A DNA stretch of 64,000 nucleotides from Lycium barbarum (Eukaryota; Streptophyta; Magnoliopsida; Solanales; Solanaceae). Positions within the stretch are counted from its first letter, which is position 1. Each line of letters begins with the position of its first letter. The stretch spans positions 24,188,203 to 24,252,202 of the forward strand of contig NC_083341.1 in assembly GCF_019175385.1 (NCBI RefSeq), read 5' to 3'. The notes under the pieces are model-generated. The model was not told the DNA's origin, did no database searches, and saw only the letters and a list, made by a program, of their open reading frames with translations. A program made the position numbers and the translations under genes. Positions 11,166-24,649 of this stretch are shown one piece after another.

Positions 11166-14100
11166 ATGGCCTCTTCTTCTTCTTCTCTCACTCTCTCTCA
11201 AGCTATCCTTTCGCGTTCACTCCCTCGCCATGGCCCTTCTTCTTCTTCCGCTAATACCCAAATTACCCCTCCTTCCCAAATTACCTTCTCCGGCCTTAAA
11301 TCCACCACCGCCACCGCCTTACGCCGCCGTGTCTCCGCCGCCGTCCGGTCACCGGCGATTCGCGCTTCAGCTACTACAGAAACCTTAGAGAAAACCGATA
11401 CCTCCCTTGTTGACAAATCTGTAAATACGATCCGTTTTCTGGCTATTGATGCTGTTGAGAAAGCGAATTCGGGTCACCCGGGTTTGCCTATGGGATGTGC
11501 ACCGATGGGTCATATATTGTATGATGAGATCATGAGGTATAACCCCAAGAATCCTTATTGGTTTAATCGTGATCGGTTTGTGCTTTCTGCTGGTCATGGA
11601 TGTATGCTTCAGTATGCTTTGCTTCACCTAGCTGGTTATGATGCTGTCAAGGTAAAAAAAAAGGAAAAACCCTTGAGTCTTTATAATTACAGTTCAGTGC
11701 TTTTCAGTGATCTGATTTACAAAATATAGTATAGGTTTTGTATACTCCTGATACAGTTCGGGGATTTCGAGAGTCTAAGTAAAAAAACCCTAAACTCTTT
11801 TTTTTTTCTTTTTCTTTCCCTAATGGGTATATGCAATGCATGAGTGCATCTGTATACTCCCACTATTCACTTTTACTTGTCCAACTTGGGTTTATAATAT
11901 CCTTTAAGAAATAATAATTGATATGGGTATTTTACCACAATATCCATATTAATTTTGATGTTTAGTACTAGGTCTTGAGAAATGATTTGGAGAATAAGTA
12001 ATTAATGCTAAGGCTATAACATGAATAAAAGTGAAAATGTATTTTTACTATAGTGGACAATTAAAAGTGAACTGAGGGAGTATTGTCGGAATTGGATCTG
12101 CTCCCTGCATAGTGTCTTTACTTTTTTTTTTTTTTGGTCTGTCCCAAAAGCTGTTTCTCTTTCTATATTAGTAAGTTTTCCAATTCGAATATTCTACCGA
12201 AAAGTAATAGACCACAAGATTTAAAGGAACTACATTTTTAATTTCCTTTATTTCTTAAACTTCGTGCGCAGTCAAACTGAGACACATATTGGGATGGAAG
12301 GAGTGTATAATTCTTTCTAACAATTAAAAGCTTGGCATGACCGGAAAATATTTTCCATTAAAAGGGAAATTGCTTGTGCACTTTATGGTGCAACTCATTT
12401 TTCCCTTTTCAACTATTTTTTAGCTCTTACTCCATATCACTTGCTACAACCTATACTTACATATTGTTATCAGTCTTTGATACTCAAAAATTTCAGTGAA
12501 GCGCTATTTAATTTGCGATATTTTTCCTCATGGAATACATTTTCAAAGAAAAATACTTCATGTTGAACACTGATAACTGAAACATGATTTTTGGTACACC
12601 TTGGACAGTTAGTGATGACTTTATCTTTGTCTTTTAGCTTAATGAGCTTATGTTTCTTGAAGTGTGTTCTTCTAGTTAGAATTTGGAGTGAATTTTCGCC
12701 GTTTGCTTTTTAAACTGTGCTAATTATATTTACTATTATATTTTGACTAGGAAGAGGACTTGAAAAGCTTCCGTCAGTGGGGAAGCAAAACCCCTGGACA
12801 CCCTGAAAACTTTGAGACACCTGGTATTGAAGTCACCACTGGTTAGTGCACTTTTTATATGTCCATGTAAATAAATTAGCATTTGTATATCTGCGCTTTT
12901 CGGTGAGAGCTGTATAACTGATTATGATATTTATTTTCTTGTGGTTAGGGCCTCTGGGACAAGGGATTGCCAATGCTGTTGGCTTGGCCCTTGCAGAGAA
13001 GCACTTGGCTGCTCGTTTCAATAAGCCTGATGCTGAGATTGTAGACCACTACACGTGAGAGTTTCCTCCATAAACAATTGTATGATTTAATGCAGCCTGT
13101 TTTGTTTGACTAATGGCATGGGTGGTCATGCAGATATTGTATTGTTGGTGATGGTTGCAATATGGAGGGTATTTCACAAGAAGCTGCTTCTCTTGCTGGA
13201 CACTGGGGGCTTGGAAAGCTGATTGCTTTCTATGATGACAACCACATCTCAATTGATGGTGACACAGAAATTGCTTTCACTGAGGATGTTGGTGCCCGTT
13301 TTGAGGCTCTTGGATGGCATGTAATCTGGGTGAAGAACGGTAACACTGGTTATGATGAGATTCGTGCTGCCATTAAGGAAGCAAAAGCAGTCACAGACAA
13401 ACCCACTATGATCAAGGTACTGTACGGTTCCTTCATATATCAAGTTCATATCGTTTATCATTAGGTTTACTGAACTTTCCTCCTTTCAGGTGACTACAAC
13501 CATCGGTTTTGGCTCGCCCAACAAGGCAAACAGTTACAGTGTACATGGAAGTGCACTAGGAGCTAAGGAAGTAGAGGCCACCAGACAGAACTTGGGATGG
13601 CCTTATGAGCCTTTCCATGTGCCTGAAGATGTCAAGAGGTACTTACTATTCCATATTCCCGTTTTGCAGATTCATTTGAACATTACTGGTTACTTACTAG
13701 CTATTGCTACTTCTTGCAGCCACTGGAGCCGTCATATTCCTGAGGGTGCGGCTCTTGAAGCTGGATGGAATACCAAGTTTGCTGAATATGAGAAGAAGTA
13801 CCCAGAGGAAGCTGCAGAACTCAAATCCATTATCACTGGTGAATTACCTGCTGGCTGGGAAAAAGCTCTTCCTGTATGTAATCATTTCATTCTTCTCTCG
13901 ACTTCAACTGCCTTCGGTTTGCACTATCTTTATATAGAGTTCTTAGCCTTGGGATGGGGTTTTTGAATTTTTGCCTCCTAATACAGACGAGAGTTCATTA
14001 CATTTGTATTACTGTTTTTTTATCTAATCATTCTTGCTAAAATGATACTCGTCTAGTTCTTGAACATGTAAATGAAATCTATACTAATTCAGTTATTTGC

Positions 14101-15078
14101 TTGCTTTGTTAATCTCAGACCTACACACCTGAAAGTCCAGCGGATGCAACCAGAAACCTGTCCCAAACAAACCTGAATGCTCTTGCGAAGGTTCTTCCTG
14201 GTTTCCTTGGTGGTAGTGCTGATCTTGCCTCATCAAACATGACCCTCATGAAAATGTTTGGCGACTTCCAAAAGAACACTCCAGAGGAGCGTAATATAAG
14301 GTTTGGTGTTCGTGAACATGGTATGGGAGCTATCTGTAATGGAATTGCTCAACACAGCCCCGGCTTAATTCCCTACTGTGCTACTTTCTTTGTGTTTACC
14401 GACTACATGAGAGCAGCCATTAGAATTTCAGCTTTGTCTGAATCGCGTGTTATCTATGTTATGACCCACGATTCAATTGGTCTTGGAGAAGATGGACCTA
14501 CACATCAGCCCATTGAGCACTTGGCAAGTTTCCGTGCAATGCCCAATGTTCTCATGCTCCGTCCAGCAGACGGTAATGAGACAGCTGGCGCTTACAGGAT
14601 AGCTATCCTCAAGAATAAGACACCCTCAATCCTGGCCCTTTCACGGCAAAAGTTGCCCCAACTTGCTGGAACTTCTATTGAAGGAACAGCAAAGGGTGGC
14701 TACACGGTATCAGACAACTCTTCGGGCAACAAGCCTGATGTCATTTTGATCGGTACTGGCTCAGAGTTGGAAATTGCTGTCAAGGCTGCTGATGAACTCA
14801 GAAAGGAAGGTAAGGCGGTGAGAGTTGTCTCCTTTGTTTCTTGGGAGCTTTTCGATGAGCAAACAGCTGAGTACAAGGAAAGTGTCCTTCCAGCAGCTGT
14901 TACAGCTAGAGTTAGTATTGAAGCTGGATCCACATTCGGGTGGGAGAAAATCGTCGGATCCAAGGGGAAGGCCATTGGAATTGACAGATTCGGTGCCAGT
15001 GCCCCTGCTGGAAAAATATACAAGGAGTTTGGAATTACAGCAGAGGCTGTTATAGCTGCAGCTAAACAACTTTCTTAG
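11166..15078 (+). CDS. TKL: Transketolase, chloroplast precursor
   Basis: Transketolase moves two-carbon ketol units between sugar phosphates in the Calvin-Benson cycle and the plastid pentose phosphate pathway, using thiamine diphosphate and a divalent metal. Its products include erythrose-4-phosphate for the shikimate pathway. Seven coding exons with GT-AG introns: 11166-11651, 12751-12841, 12949-13054, 13134-13416, 13490-13638, 13720-13873, 14119-15078. Together they give 2229 nt, or 742 aa, the usual plant length. Residues 1 to about 67 form a Ser/Thr/Arg-rich transit peptide that ends near AIRASAT. Visible motifs are [12 protein letters not shown] in the N-terminal domain, the cofactor motif GDGCNMEG from residue 233, and FGVREHGMG with the predicted catalytic Glu489. 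The start is the first ATG after the TATA box, in a CCATGG context. No defects are seen. A Stowaway MITE sits in intron 1. Confidence 0.97.
11855..12082. mobile_element. Stowaway MITE in transketolase intron 1
   Basis: The ends are CTCCCACTATTCACTTTTAC (11857) and its inverted partner ...AAAAGTGAACTGAGGGAG (to 12080), each flanked by TA. This is a typical Tc1/mariner Stowaway. It is intronic and away from the splice sites. Confidence 0.8.
12137..12306. mobile_element. Degenerate Stowaway-like MITE in transketolase intron 1
   Basis: The right end reads ATTGGGATGGAAGGAG followed by TGTA, and a 'gtctgtccca' remnant lies on the left. The inner text 'cttaaacttcgtgcgcagtc' is the usual Stowaway subterminal wording. 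The left end is poor. Confidence 0.4.
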
Positions 15079-15360
15079 GTTATTACTTACCCTTGGTGTT
15101 GCTGGTATCTACCAAAGATGTTTTCGTTTTGGTTCTGAGGTTGGAGATAATGGTGGAAACCAATACAACCAAGTGGACTTGGCAGCAGTTAACCGTTGCC
15201 TGAATATTTTCAATAAAGACAATTTCTTCGTCTGCCCTTTGTTTTTCTTCAGTTTGAGCAGCGGGGTGACCAGATTGAACCCAAGGTGAGGATAGAAGTA
15301 GGCTTTTATGGATGCTCCTGACCATGTATACTTAAAACATCTTTGAGTTTTGTAATTTTA
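15079..15360 (+). other. Probable transketolase 3' UTR
   Basis: The stretch after the stop codon is less AT-rich than the spacer beyond it. AATAAAGACAA at about 15212 is a plausible polyadenylation signal. No frame here resembles a known protein. Confidence 0.45.
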
Positions 15361-15611
15361 TTTGGTCGAGTGACGACGAGGTCTCATTTTCAATTGGAAA
15401 TATCATGTCTTCTGATAATATGGGGCTTTTGTGGCTATCTGTTCCAAAGCAGTAAATTGGATTTCATAATCTTTTGGCAAGATTGGTGACAAAGTATGCA
15501 TGGTATGAATTACATATGTTCTACTACTAAACTAGATTGTTTCTACACATTTTTCTGATATATATATACACACACACTCAATCATTCAAAATTTATATAT
15601 ATGTAAATTTA

Positions 15612-16181
15612 GGTGCTGTTTGGAAATGATTTGAAATCAGGGTTTGAAACCATAAGATGAAACTATGATTTGAAATTATGTTTGGACATGTAATTTGAAT
15701 TTCTTAAGTTGTATTTTTTTCTTGATAGACATAAAAATTTCACAAGTTGTGAAAACTATCAAAATATTTCTAATTCTTACACAATCTTACCAAATGAGCA
15801 AGTCATAGTTTATATCAAAATTAATACGCTATTAGAAGGTCTTTCTAAAAAATATAATATTAATTGATCAAATTTTAATTCAATAAAAAAGAAAATTTAA
15901 CATGAATAGTAATGTAACTATGCCTTGGTAAAAGTTAGAACATAAATAAAGGTTAGAACATAAATAAAGGTTGTTAGAAGTTAATGAGGTTGATAAATGG
16001 TTGGTGGGAGTAATTGTTAAAAATATTTATAAACTTATGAGTTTTTTTTTTATATAAAATAAAAATTTATGGATCAAATTTTATATTTAAATTTTTTAAA
16101 TTTCTGCCTTTTTAAATGATTTGAAATTTCATCTCGTGATATGAAATCATGATTTGAAATTGCAATGCCCAAACGCCTACC
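15612..16181 (-). mobile_element. MITE family A, copy 2 (reverse orientation)
   Basis: This is the reverse complement of the family at 7284, 19105 and 63040. It starts GGTGCTGTTTGGAAATG after TTA and ends CCCAAACGCCTACC before TAA. A short internal duplication, 'ataaataaaggtt', lies near 15950. Confidence 0.7.
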
Positions 16182-16761
16182 TAATCTATAAAGAAAACAC
16201 GAGTCTTTCTAAATAATGTGTTGTAGCCCGCACCTACCGGGGAGTGGGGTAGGATATGCTTAACCAAATAATTTGGTTAAGTTTTGGCTGAATGAATAAG
16301 GTCTCTTACAGAAGGTTTTAGGTTCCAGATAGGAATCGAGAAACTCCCGATACGAAGAATATTAAATAATGAGTTTTGAATTAAAAATAAATGACAGTGG
16401 GCCCCACCAGGGGTTGGATGGTGGGTAATTTTTGTCTCCATCCAAAGTTATGTGGTGGTTGAAACTTTTGGCAGCTCTCAATTGTCAAAATTCTGGCTTT
16501 AAACCTTTTCCTATCCGCAATGTCTCCTTCCTCTTTCTGAATGAAAGTTATGTGAAAGTTATGGGTTCCTTTTCTTCTGATCTATGACTACAACCAGGTT
16601 GTTGAGGATGGTCCCACTCGATTAGAATAATGTTTGGACCTTTAGCATATTCTCTCTCTCTAATTATTCGAGTAAAATAATGTTTGGATGACTGAAGTTG
16701 GTACATTGAATTATCTTGTGATTTTCTCCATTTACTTTAATTATCATCCAGATCTCACCTA

Positions 16762-17317
16762 CCCCCTAAAGGGCAATTTGCACGTTTGGCCTTATTCGGG
16801 GGTGGACTTTAATTTTTGGCCCTCAAATGGCTGGTCTTTAATTTTTACCATTCGCATAAAACTTCTGGGCTACGGGTTCGAATTCCGCTCGGTCAAAAAT
16901 TAAAAAAAAAATCGTAAGGCAGGGCCTGCAAAACTCTACTTAAGGCAGAGTTTCAAACTTTACCTTAAGGCAGATGACTGCAAATTCTATTTAAGGCAGA
17001 ATTTTGCCTTCTGTCATAAGGCAAAGGTCTGAGGTAAAATTCTACCTTAAGGTAGAGGTTTGCATTAAAACAAAAAGATTTTTTTTTACTGAGCTGAAAT
17101 TTTGCAAAACTCTGTCTTAAGGCCTAACTTTTGCCCGAATAGGCCTAATTTTGCTATGAAACTCTGCCTTATGAATTTTTTTTTACTGAACCTGAATTCG
17201 AACTCCAAACCTCAGGATATTAGGCGAAGAGAAAAATTAAAGTCCAGCAATTTGAGGGACAAAAATTAAAGACCATTGCCTTTGAAGGACAATTCGCGCA
17301 AAAAAATGCCCCCTAAA
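16762..17317. mobile_element. Inverted-repeat element with 9-bp target duplication
   Basis: The body is 16771-17308. The arms are inverted copies: 'tttaatttttggccctcaaa' on the left against 'tttgagggacaaaaattaaa' on the right. The 9-mer CCCCCTAAA flanks both ends (16762-16770, 17309-17317). The centre repeats TTAAGGCAGAGTTT-type words in both orientations. The target size fits a Mutator-like origin. No coding frame. Confidence 0.7.
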
Positions 17318-17878
17318 CTTCTTTAATATTCCTTCTCTTGATTTTACGTGGACATGAAGCATGAAGTTCAAGAATTTTCTTTTTGAAACTTATGATCTTA
17401 AATATATCATACTGTCTCCGGATAAAAAAGCTTAGCCATTTGCACTCCCCTTAAGAAAATACTAACTCCTAGATAAAAATATATAATTTGATTAAACTGC
17501 CCCTAATTAAATATATATTGAGATTTGGTCACATAACATTTAATCGGGGCAAATCTAGAAAAATAAGGTTAATTCTTTCTTGAACACTCTTTTTGATCCA
17601 AGACAAAAAAAACTAATTGGACACTCTTTTTTATCCGAAGAGAGTAACATTTATGTGGCTATGAAAGTTCTCATCATAATTTTTTGTGTGTACAAGTTTC
17701 TATTTAGTCATTTTGGAGGAGACTTTGTAGGTGTCCTGGTCGTGTCTAATAATTTCTTATAATTAATTCTTTCTTGATTTGTCACAACAAATGGAAAAAA
17801 AATATTTATTTTCAATATATTGAACAGATAAAAAAAAAAAAAATGAAAAAAGAAGTAATTTGTTCTAAGATGACTATA

Positions 17879-18130
17879 GAGCCTGTTTGGATGGGCTTAA
17901 ATAAGCAGCTTATAAGCTGATAAGCCAAAAACAAATAAGTTGGGATAGCCCAACTTATTTTTTTTAGCTTATAAACTGCTTTAGATAAGCTAAGCTAAAC
18001 AGACCCAATTATTTTTCGGGAATTATTTTAAGCACAAAATGGCTTTAAGCTGGCAGTCAAACACTCAAAAAAGCTGAAAAGCAACTTATAAGCTGTTTTC
18101 ATCAACTTATAAGCTAATCCAAACAGGCTC
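17879..18130. mobile_element. MITE with near-perfect terminal inverted repeats
   Basis: It begins GAGCCTGTTTGGATGGGCTT and ends CTAATCCAAACAGGCTC. Most of its 252 bp can fold on itself through repeated AGCTTATAAGCTG words. It is flanked by TATA/TATAT. Probably Harbinger or hAT derived. Confidence 0.75.
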
Positions 18131-18382
18131 TATATATAGTTAGTGTAGGTTTGACAATTAGGAATAAGTAATTAGTAGTTTTTTTCGGAAAATGAGTATG
18201 AAATTTGAGATCAGTTTCAAGAGGAGATATTGGTAAATCTATGGGATTTTCGTTTGTCTCAATAATTATTTGAGAAGCCTGTAGCTTGTACCCCTTCGTT
18301 CTTATACTTGTAATAATTTAGCCTGAGCCTATATACCATGGAGATAGCTTTGTACTATGTGGAGTTGGACGTATAAGTCAAA

Positions 18383-19090
18383 CCTTTCTATAACAATTTC
18401 GTTGGTCCAAAATTTTTTGACTGTTATAAAAAATAGATGTTATACATTTATAATAATATTTGTCATTTGAATAATAATTGATTGTTATAGAGAAAAAAGA
18501 TGCTTAAAATTTAAATTTTTATTTTTTAATGTTATAAAAAAATAAAAAAATTAGATTTTAAATCTTAAAGATATGCATACTTCACTAACTCAACATTAAA
18601 GAAAGTTAATACAGTTTCAATAAATTCATAATTGCATGTATAAAGTTTTAAGCTCCAAGACATACAATATAAATCTACTTGAAAATTAAATTCTTTCAAG
18701 ATTGACAGAAGAAATTTATAATTATAGCTTATTTCGTAGATTCCAATCTCTTAGTGGTGATATAACGCTTGAATTGACGAAAATTTGCGTCCAAACTTCC
18801 AGCAAATGGGTATCCAATTGCTTTCCCTGGAAGGGAATCAAAGAGTTGAACCGTTGATCCCAGTCCAAGTAACAATAGATATTCTATTTTTATAAAGAAG
18901 GTTAATTATTATATTACCAAAAAAAGAAAGATAATTGTTATTATGGGGGTAATTTTGTAAAGAACGTACTGTTATAAAGTTGATGTTGTTGTTATCGAGA
19001 AGTAAAATATAACAATAAAAATCAATTCCGAAAAAGCATAGTAGTTGTTATAAAGAGGTGTTGTTATATGCGGATGCCGTTATAGAGATA
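18383..19090. repeat. Inverted-repeat element with TATAACA motifs
   Basis: The left end 'cctttctataacaatttcg' and right end 'gatgccgttatagagat' are inverted relatives, and 'gttata' words recur through the subterminal parts. It looks like a non-autonomous DNA transposon. No target duplication was resolved and no coding frame is present. Confidence 0.5.
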
Positions 19091-19101
19091 TCTAGCTGTA
19101 C

Positions 19102-19684
19102 TAAGTAGGCGCTTGGACATGCGATTTTATCTCATGAGATGAAATCAGCGTTTGGACATGCGATTTCATCTCACATCCAAAAAGGCATGATTTGGGATTC
19201 CAAATCATGATTTCAAATTTTTTAAATGTAAAAGTTGACCTATAAGTTTATATTTTGTAAAAATAGTCCATAAGTTGGTAGATATATTTACCAATAATTT
19301 TTACAACATTTATATCAAATATTAAAACAACTACAAGTTGGTAGTATATTTATAACAAATTTACTCTTACCAACTATGTGGGAGGATTATATTAAAGAGT
19401 AGTTGCACTATAACTCATGTTCATTTTTTCATTTTATTGAGCTAAAGTTTGATCAAATGATGTTGTATTTTTTAGAAAGGCCTTCTAGTGGCGTATTAAT
19501 TTTGTTATGAACTATGACTTGCTCATTTGGTAAGATTGTATAAGAATTGGAAAAGTTTTGATGATTTTCACAACTTGTGGGGTTTTTATGTCTATAAGAA
19601 AAAAATACAACTTAGGAAATTCAAATTGCATGTTCAAACATGTTTTCATCTCATGATTTCAAATCATGTCCAAACGGCTCCTAA
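19102..19684 (+). mobile_element. MITE family A, copy 3, with TAA target duplication
   Basis: The body at 19105-19681 starts GTAGGCGCTTGGACATG and ends CATGTCCAAACGGCTCC, with TAA directly outside both ends. This copy gives the best evidence that family A makes 3-bp TWA target duplications, as PIF/Harbinger elements do. Confidence 0.75.
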
Positions 19685-20003
19685 TAAGAATACTCTCTCT
19701 TTTTTCCTTTCCTTTACTTCCACCATTTAAATACTGTTTTTTATTTTTGTTACATCGCTCCGTAATCGAATTTTATAATTACCTTCTACACAGTTTAGCA
19801 AACACCATGGAGCCTTAGCGAGTTTTCCATATTATCTCGTTAATCAATTACATATATGTTTTTTAAATTTTCCTCTACAGAATTCCCAGGATCCAGCACA
19901 AACCTCAGCTTCCCCTCAACAGAAACTGGATGTGATTTTGTGTAAAGGATTTCAGCTTTACATAAGTTAGATAGATAATTAACATATCACTTAGCTAACT
20001 ATA

Positions 20004-20782
20004 TGTAACAACTAAGTTTTCGTTTCTGAAAAATAATAATCAAGCCAAAAAAAATAGCGACAAAGAATGATATTTGATTTCAAGAATTTGTGCGGGGGTT
20101 ACAATCTTTATGAAATCTTAAATAAAAAGATGTAATCCTCTGATTCTTCTCCTTATAACCGTCAATCAAGGGCTTTGCTTGTTCTTGAATGGACGGATTA
20201 CTTGTTGTCGAGATTTTACTATGAATGTGGAGCCGAGCTTTGATCACAAACGTAAAGCTATGGAAACTTGCGGCTCACCACTTGGAGCGAAGACTTCTTA
20301 GTATGCGGAAGATTTGCGGATCACCTTTGGGGATGAGAGCTTCTCTATGTATTTTTCTTGATCCCTTTTGGTTTTATGAAGACTCCTATTTATAATTGTA
20401 GGGGAGAGTTAGGGTATGTATGTGATTGATTGAGCCATGTCATTTGAACACTTGACGACATTTGATTGGTTCTTCTATTGACTTGACATGCTACATCACT
20501 TATACACGTGGCTCGTCTTTATTGGTCCCTGACTTGACTTGGCGCGTCACGTCATTGGACACGTGGCATGGACCTTAGGCTAATAGAGTGGGCTCATCAT
20601 GTGAAGTCCGACAAAATAGACTAGCCCAGTTGAATTGGGCTTTCAATTAAACATGTTGGACTTAAGCAATAAATCTGATTATGTTAGATCATAATATTTA
20701 TTTGGACCAATACATCTTGAATTTAGAATATGATCCAAGTTAATTTTGGGGATTTAAGTCCGACTAAATTTCAGTGCCTACA
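20004..20782 (-). repeat. 3' LTR of the gag-only retrotransposon
   Basis: This 779-bp repeat pairs with 26646-27427. A minus-strand TATA box (TTATAAATAGG, around 20387-20397) marks the likely LTR promoter. It differs from its partner by scattered substitutions and short indels, so the insertion is not brand new. Confidence 0.88.
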
Positions 20783-21435
20783 AATATCCCTGCTTCGAGG
20801 CTTGTTGAGGTGTATGACTTATCAAGCCTTTTAGAGACTAGGCTTGAAGTATCGGTGACCAGTTAATTTTCTTGGGTTGATACATGGCTACATTTGAGCA
20901 CCTTGCTGTATTTGAAACATGAAGATGAAACAGTCCTGTCTTGAAATATGCCAGCAACTTTCTAATATTTTCTATTTCCAAGAATAGCATTTGGTTTACC
21001 ATCTTTGTGGCTTCCTTTTTTTCTTTTTTTTCTTTTTCTACCTATGCTAGTGTTGGCTAGCTCAAGACTCAAGTTATGATTTTTCTTTCAAGCAGCCCAT
21101 TTTTTTCAAACAGCCCACACGTATTTTTTTTTCCATACTTTTCATACTTCCCATACTTGCATGGTAAGTGTTTTTCTATACTTTCCATACTTCCATAGTT
21201 GCATGGTATTTCTTTGTGATTTATTAGGAGAGAATATGAACTTTCCATAAGCATAAATATTCCATATATAAGCCCTTTCCCATATTAGGATAGAATTGTG
21301 ACTTTTCATAAGCTTAAACTTTTCATATATAAGTCTAAACTTTCCATTATTTGATTTCAACTAGAACAAGGATTTCTTTGTTGTAGTCCATGCAGGAACC
21401 AGATTTTGACATCTATAAATACCCCGCATTATCAC

Positions 21436-21633
21436 CAGAGGCGGATGGAGAACTATAACTTGGGGTTCAATTGAACCCCAAACTTTCGATGCGGGGTATA
21501 AATTTATGTGTAAAAATTTATTAAAATTACAATAAATAGTAGATATGAACCCATAACTTTAGAAATATAATAGTTTAGTGCTAAAAATTTAAGATGTTGA
21601 ACCCCTTGAATTTGAATCCTAGATTCGCCTCTG
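21436..21633. mobile_element. hAT-type MITE nested in the retrotransposon
   Basis: The ends are CAGAGGCGGA and its near-inverse TTCGCCTCTG. The perfect 8-mer ATTATCAC flanks both sides (21428-21435, 21634-21641), the hAT signature. It must be younger than the retrotransposon interior that hosts it. Confidence 0.85.
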
Positions 21634-21779
21634 ATTATCACAGTGGTTTATTGTCAATTTGCGGCATCGTCAAGCTTGTTCTAATCCATCTCTATAAGTT
21701 AATTATATGTATTTTCGTCACTTTTTTCACAACTCTACACGTCTGTGGTGGGCATTCATATCTTGATGTAAAAACGTCA

Positions 21780-24250
21780 AAATCATTATCCTTTTGATGT
21801 TTCGGAAACTAGACTCGTAGAGCTACATCACATGGGAAAAACCGCGCCCAAATTACTTCTATATTTGCCCAGATATTGATCACCAATCGGCCTTTGAATT
21901 TTGGTTCGCTGGTTGTATCTGTTTTGCGTGTCCTTACAAAAAATCTTATATCTTGACTTAGGAATATTAGAATCATGAACGGTTTGCTGCGTCGGAAAGC
22001 AGACTCGTAGAGCTACGTCATATATGAAAATCAAAATCAAATTGCGTCTATATTGGCTCAGGTATATTTTTTTAATCGGCCGTAGAATCTGAATTTGCTT
22101 TCTTGGCTTTGGACATGCTCTACGAACCTTACCTTTCCTTTTTAATTTCTTTTGTAGGTTGTTGAGCGCATCTATACGGCTTTAACCTCCCTCAAATATG
22201 ATGCACTTTCGTGACCGCAATACGCCACGTCCCATCTAGAGATAGTGAGCGACAAACGGAATTCGAACGCCAAAGTCCTTGCCTTGGAGGTACAACCTCC
22301 GGTGATCGGCGCCTTCTCACTTGATAGAGAGCTATTTGTCGAATCTCTTCATCTTGCTGAATGGTCAAAGAAAGGAGACTAAAGATGTCATGAGCAAGCC
22401 GTTAGTATGGATGTCCCTTTGTTGTAGTCTGTAATTCATCAGGAAATCGCACCTGCCAATTTTGCCCGTTTAGGATTTGGTGAAGTTTGCTAGTTGAGTT
22501 CTTGACGACAGAGCCAACGGACATGCCGAAGACGATGTAGCAATAGTGGCATAGAGATTGATATTCAAGACCAAACTATTGGCTGTAAGATGAAGTATCA
22601 TGATAGTGAGGCCGTATTCACCATGTAAACTAGATTCTCATACTACAATCCATTTCTATCATGACAAATTGAAGCATCGTGATGTTGGCACAGAGGGATC
22701 CAATTTTTTTTTTTTTTTTTGCAGTTTTTCAAGAGAGCGTTTTGCTATCAAACTAAGGAAGTGATATCCACTTGATTGACGAAGAACCACTCGGTATATC
22801 TTCCTTTGCAGTTGCGGGTTTAGAGATGAAACCACACTTGGTGCATCTTCCTTTGCAGTTGCGGCTTTGACGATGAACCACACTTGGTGCATCTTCCTTT
22901 TTCGGCTTTGGCGAAAAGGTGGTTTTGAGATACCACATTCTATCCTTGGCGAGCGAGCACGTGGCCCATCTGCGGTTTGATGAGAAAGAGGCTTGGAGTA
23001 GTCCTTCCCAACTTCGATGAGCAATTACTTGAGGAGTGATGAAATCACAAGCTGCCTGTTTCGAAAAAACAGAACCCGAAGGGTACATCCAAACTGCTCA
23101 AGAACAAGCTGGAATAAATTTTTGAAGTCAAACAATTTTTGTTGCATTGATTTTCAGATTTGTACGCTATGTTGGAAAAATTCATATCCCCAGTTAGAAG
23201 TGTTCAAATGACGAACAACTTGATTATGTAGAAAGAAAACATCGAAGGCATGGCATATCAAAAAATCAAAGTGCAACTCCTTCTGGATTGACGAGAATTA
23301 ATTTTTCAAGTTGAGCTCCAGATCTGCATTTTCTTCTCTCAGAACTGTGCATTCTCACGGAAAACTCCATATGTTGAGATTGGAGTGTCCAAATAACGAG
23401 AGGCTTGATTCTGAAGATGCTACACTCGTAGAACTATGATATATTCCAAAATCAACATCGAACTCTTTATGGATGACGGGAATTGATTTTTGAAGTTGGT
23501 CTCCAGATCTGGTAGTTCTTCTGACAGTTTTGTTTAGTCTCACCAAAATGTTCGTATCTTCGTGTAGAAGCGTCCAAATATCGAGAGGCTTAATTCTGAA
23601 GATGCTACGAGGGACAAATCTAAAACTCGATATTGAACTCCTTCTGAATTGACGAGAATTAATTTTTTGAACTCGGCGACTTAATCTGGCATATCGTGAC
23701 TTTAGACAGCATTCATGAGTGGGTTTCTCTTTGAGGGTGTAGATGGTCTCTACTTCAGTTCGAGAAGATGCACACTATGTCACAACCCACTCTTAAAGCA
23801 ATAAATATCAAACAAAATTCCCGCGGCGATGGAAGGACTTTCGAAGTTCATCACCGTTGATTGGCGAGGAACTACTTGGAGGGTCGCCCGTCCCACTTCG
23901 ATGAAATTTATTGCATTACTCTGTCCAACTTTCGTGACTGGCGACTTATTGCACCCTTTCTTGGTGGTTTTCTTTTCTTCAGCAAAGAATAAGTTGGTGC
24001 TTCATCCTTCCGTGTAGCATTGATAGAGAACACTTGGAGTGGCCTTCTCCAACCTTGGTGAGAAAGCACATGGAGAGCCTCATCCCTGCGACTTGGCGGA
24101 AAAAGAAACATATGATGTTCTCTTCTCACAATTTTTGAAGGCGTAGGGACAATGACTCCTCCTTTAATCTTTGGCATGGCAACCTCTTCTTTCGACTTAG
24201 TGAAAAAGTACAAGGAGCTAGCGTTCTACTCGCGGCATGGAGTATTTCAT
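21780..24250. repeat. Diverged tandem repeats in the retrotransposon interior
   Basis: Recurring phrases show an old tandem structure. 'actcgtagagctac' occurs at about 21812 and 22005. 'gaggcttgattctgaagatgctac' and variants occur near 23400 and 23587, with a weaker match near 23205 (spacing about 185-190). 'acacttggtgcatcttcctttgcagttgcgg' variants occur near 22830 and 22885. None of the reading frames here resembles pol. Confidence 0.6.
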
Positions 24251-24649
24251 CCTTCAAGATTTGGTGGAGAAGTACAATAGCACAATGTTCACCATCCCGC
24301 ATTGAATTATTACGGCGTTATCGTTATGGATCTTTTTTCTTTTAGTTTGACTCAAAACACCTTCTTTCCTTTAGCAATGTGTGCCTTTGTATTTGGAAGA
24401 ATCAATGTAATGCCCCCAACTTTAATTTTGGTGAAATGCCACGCCTTCATTTTGTTAAACTTATGCGACTGAACTTTGAATGTAACTCTAAGCGCCTACG
24501 TACCTCAGTGAAGAGGATCAAGTCATAACGTAGTTCAGAAATAGTGAGTTTTTTTAATGTCCTAACTTTTTCCTAGGCTGCCTCATTTAAGGTTTTCAAC
24601 CTATCGAACATTATTTTTTGTCGCGTCATACACAGTTTAAACTCATGTG

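Noticed and set aside
14700..15069. Antisense frames over transketolase exon 7
   Set aside because: Shadows of the strongly coding plus strand.
16860..16905. A tRNA or SINE box B (GGGTTCGAATTC)
   Set aside because: No cloverleaf or box A at the right distance; the motif lies in an inverted-repeat element.
22659..24213. Minus-strand frames in the retrotransposon interior as possible pol
   Set aside because: No reverse transcriptase, integrase or protease motif; the frames follow non-coding tandem repeats.
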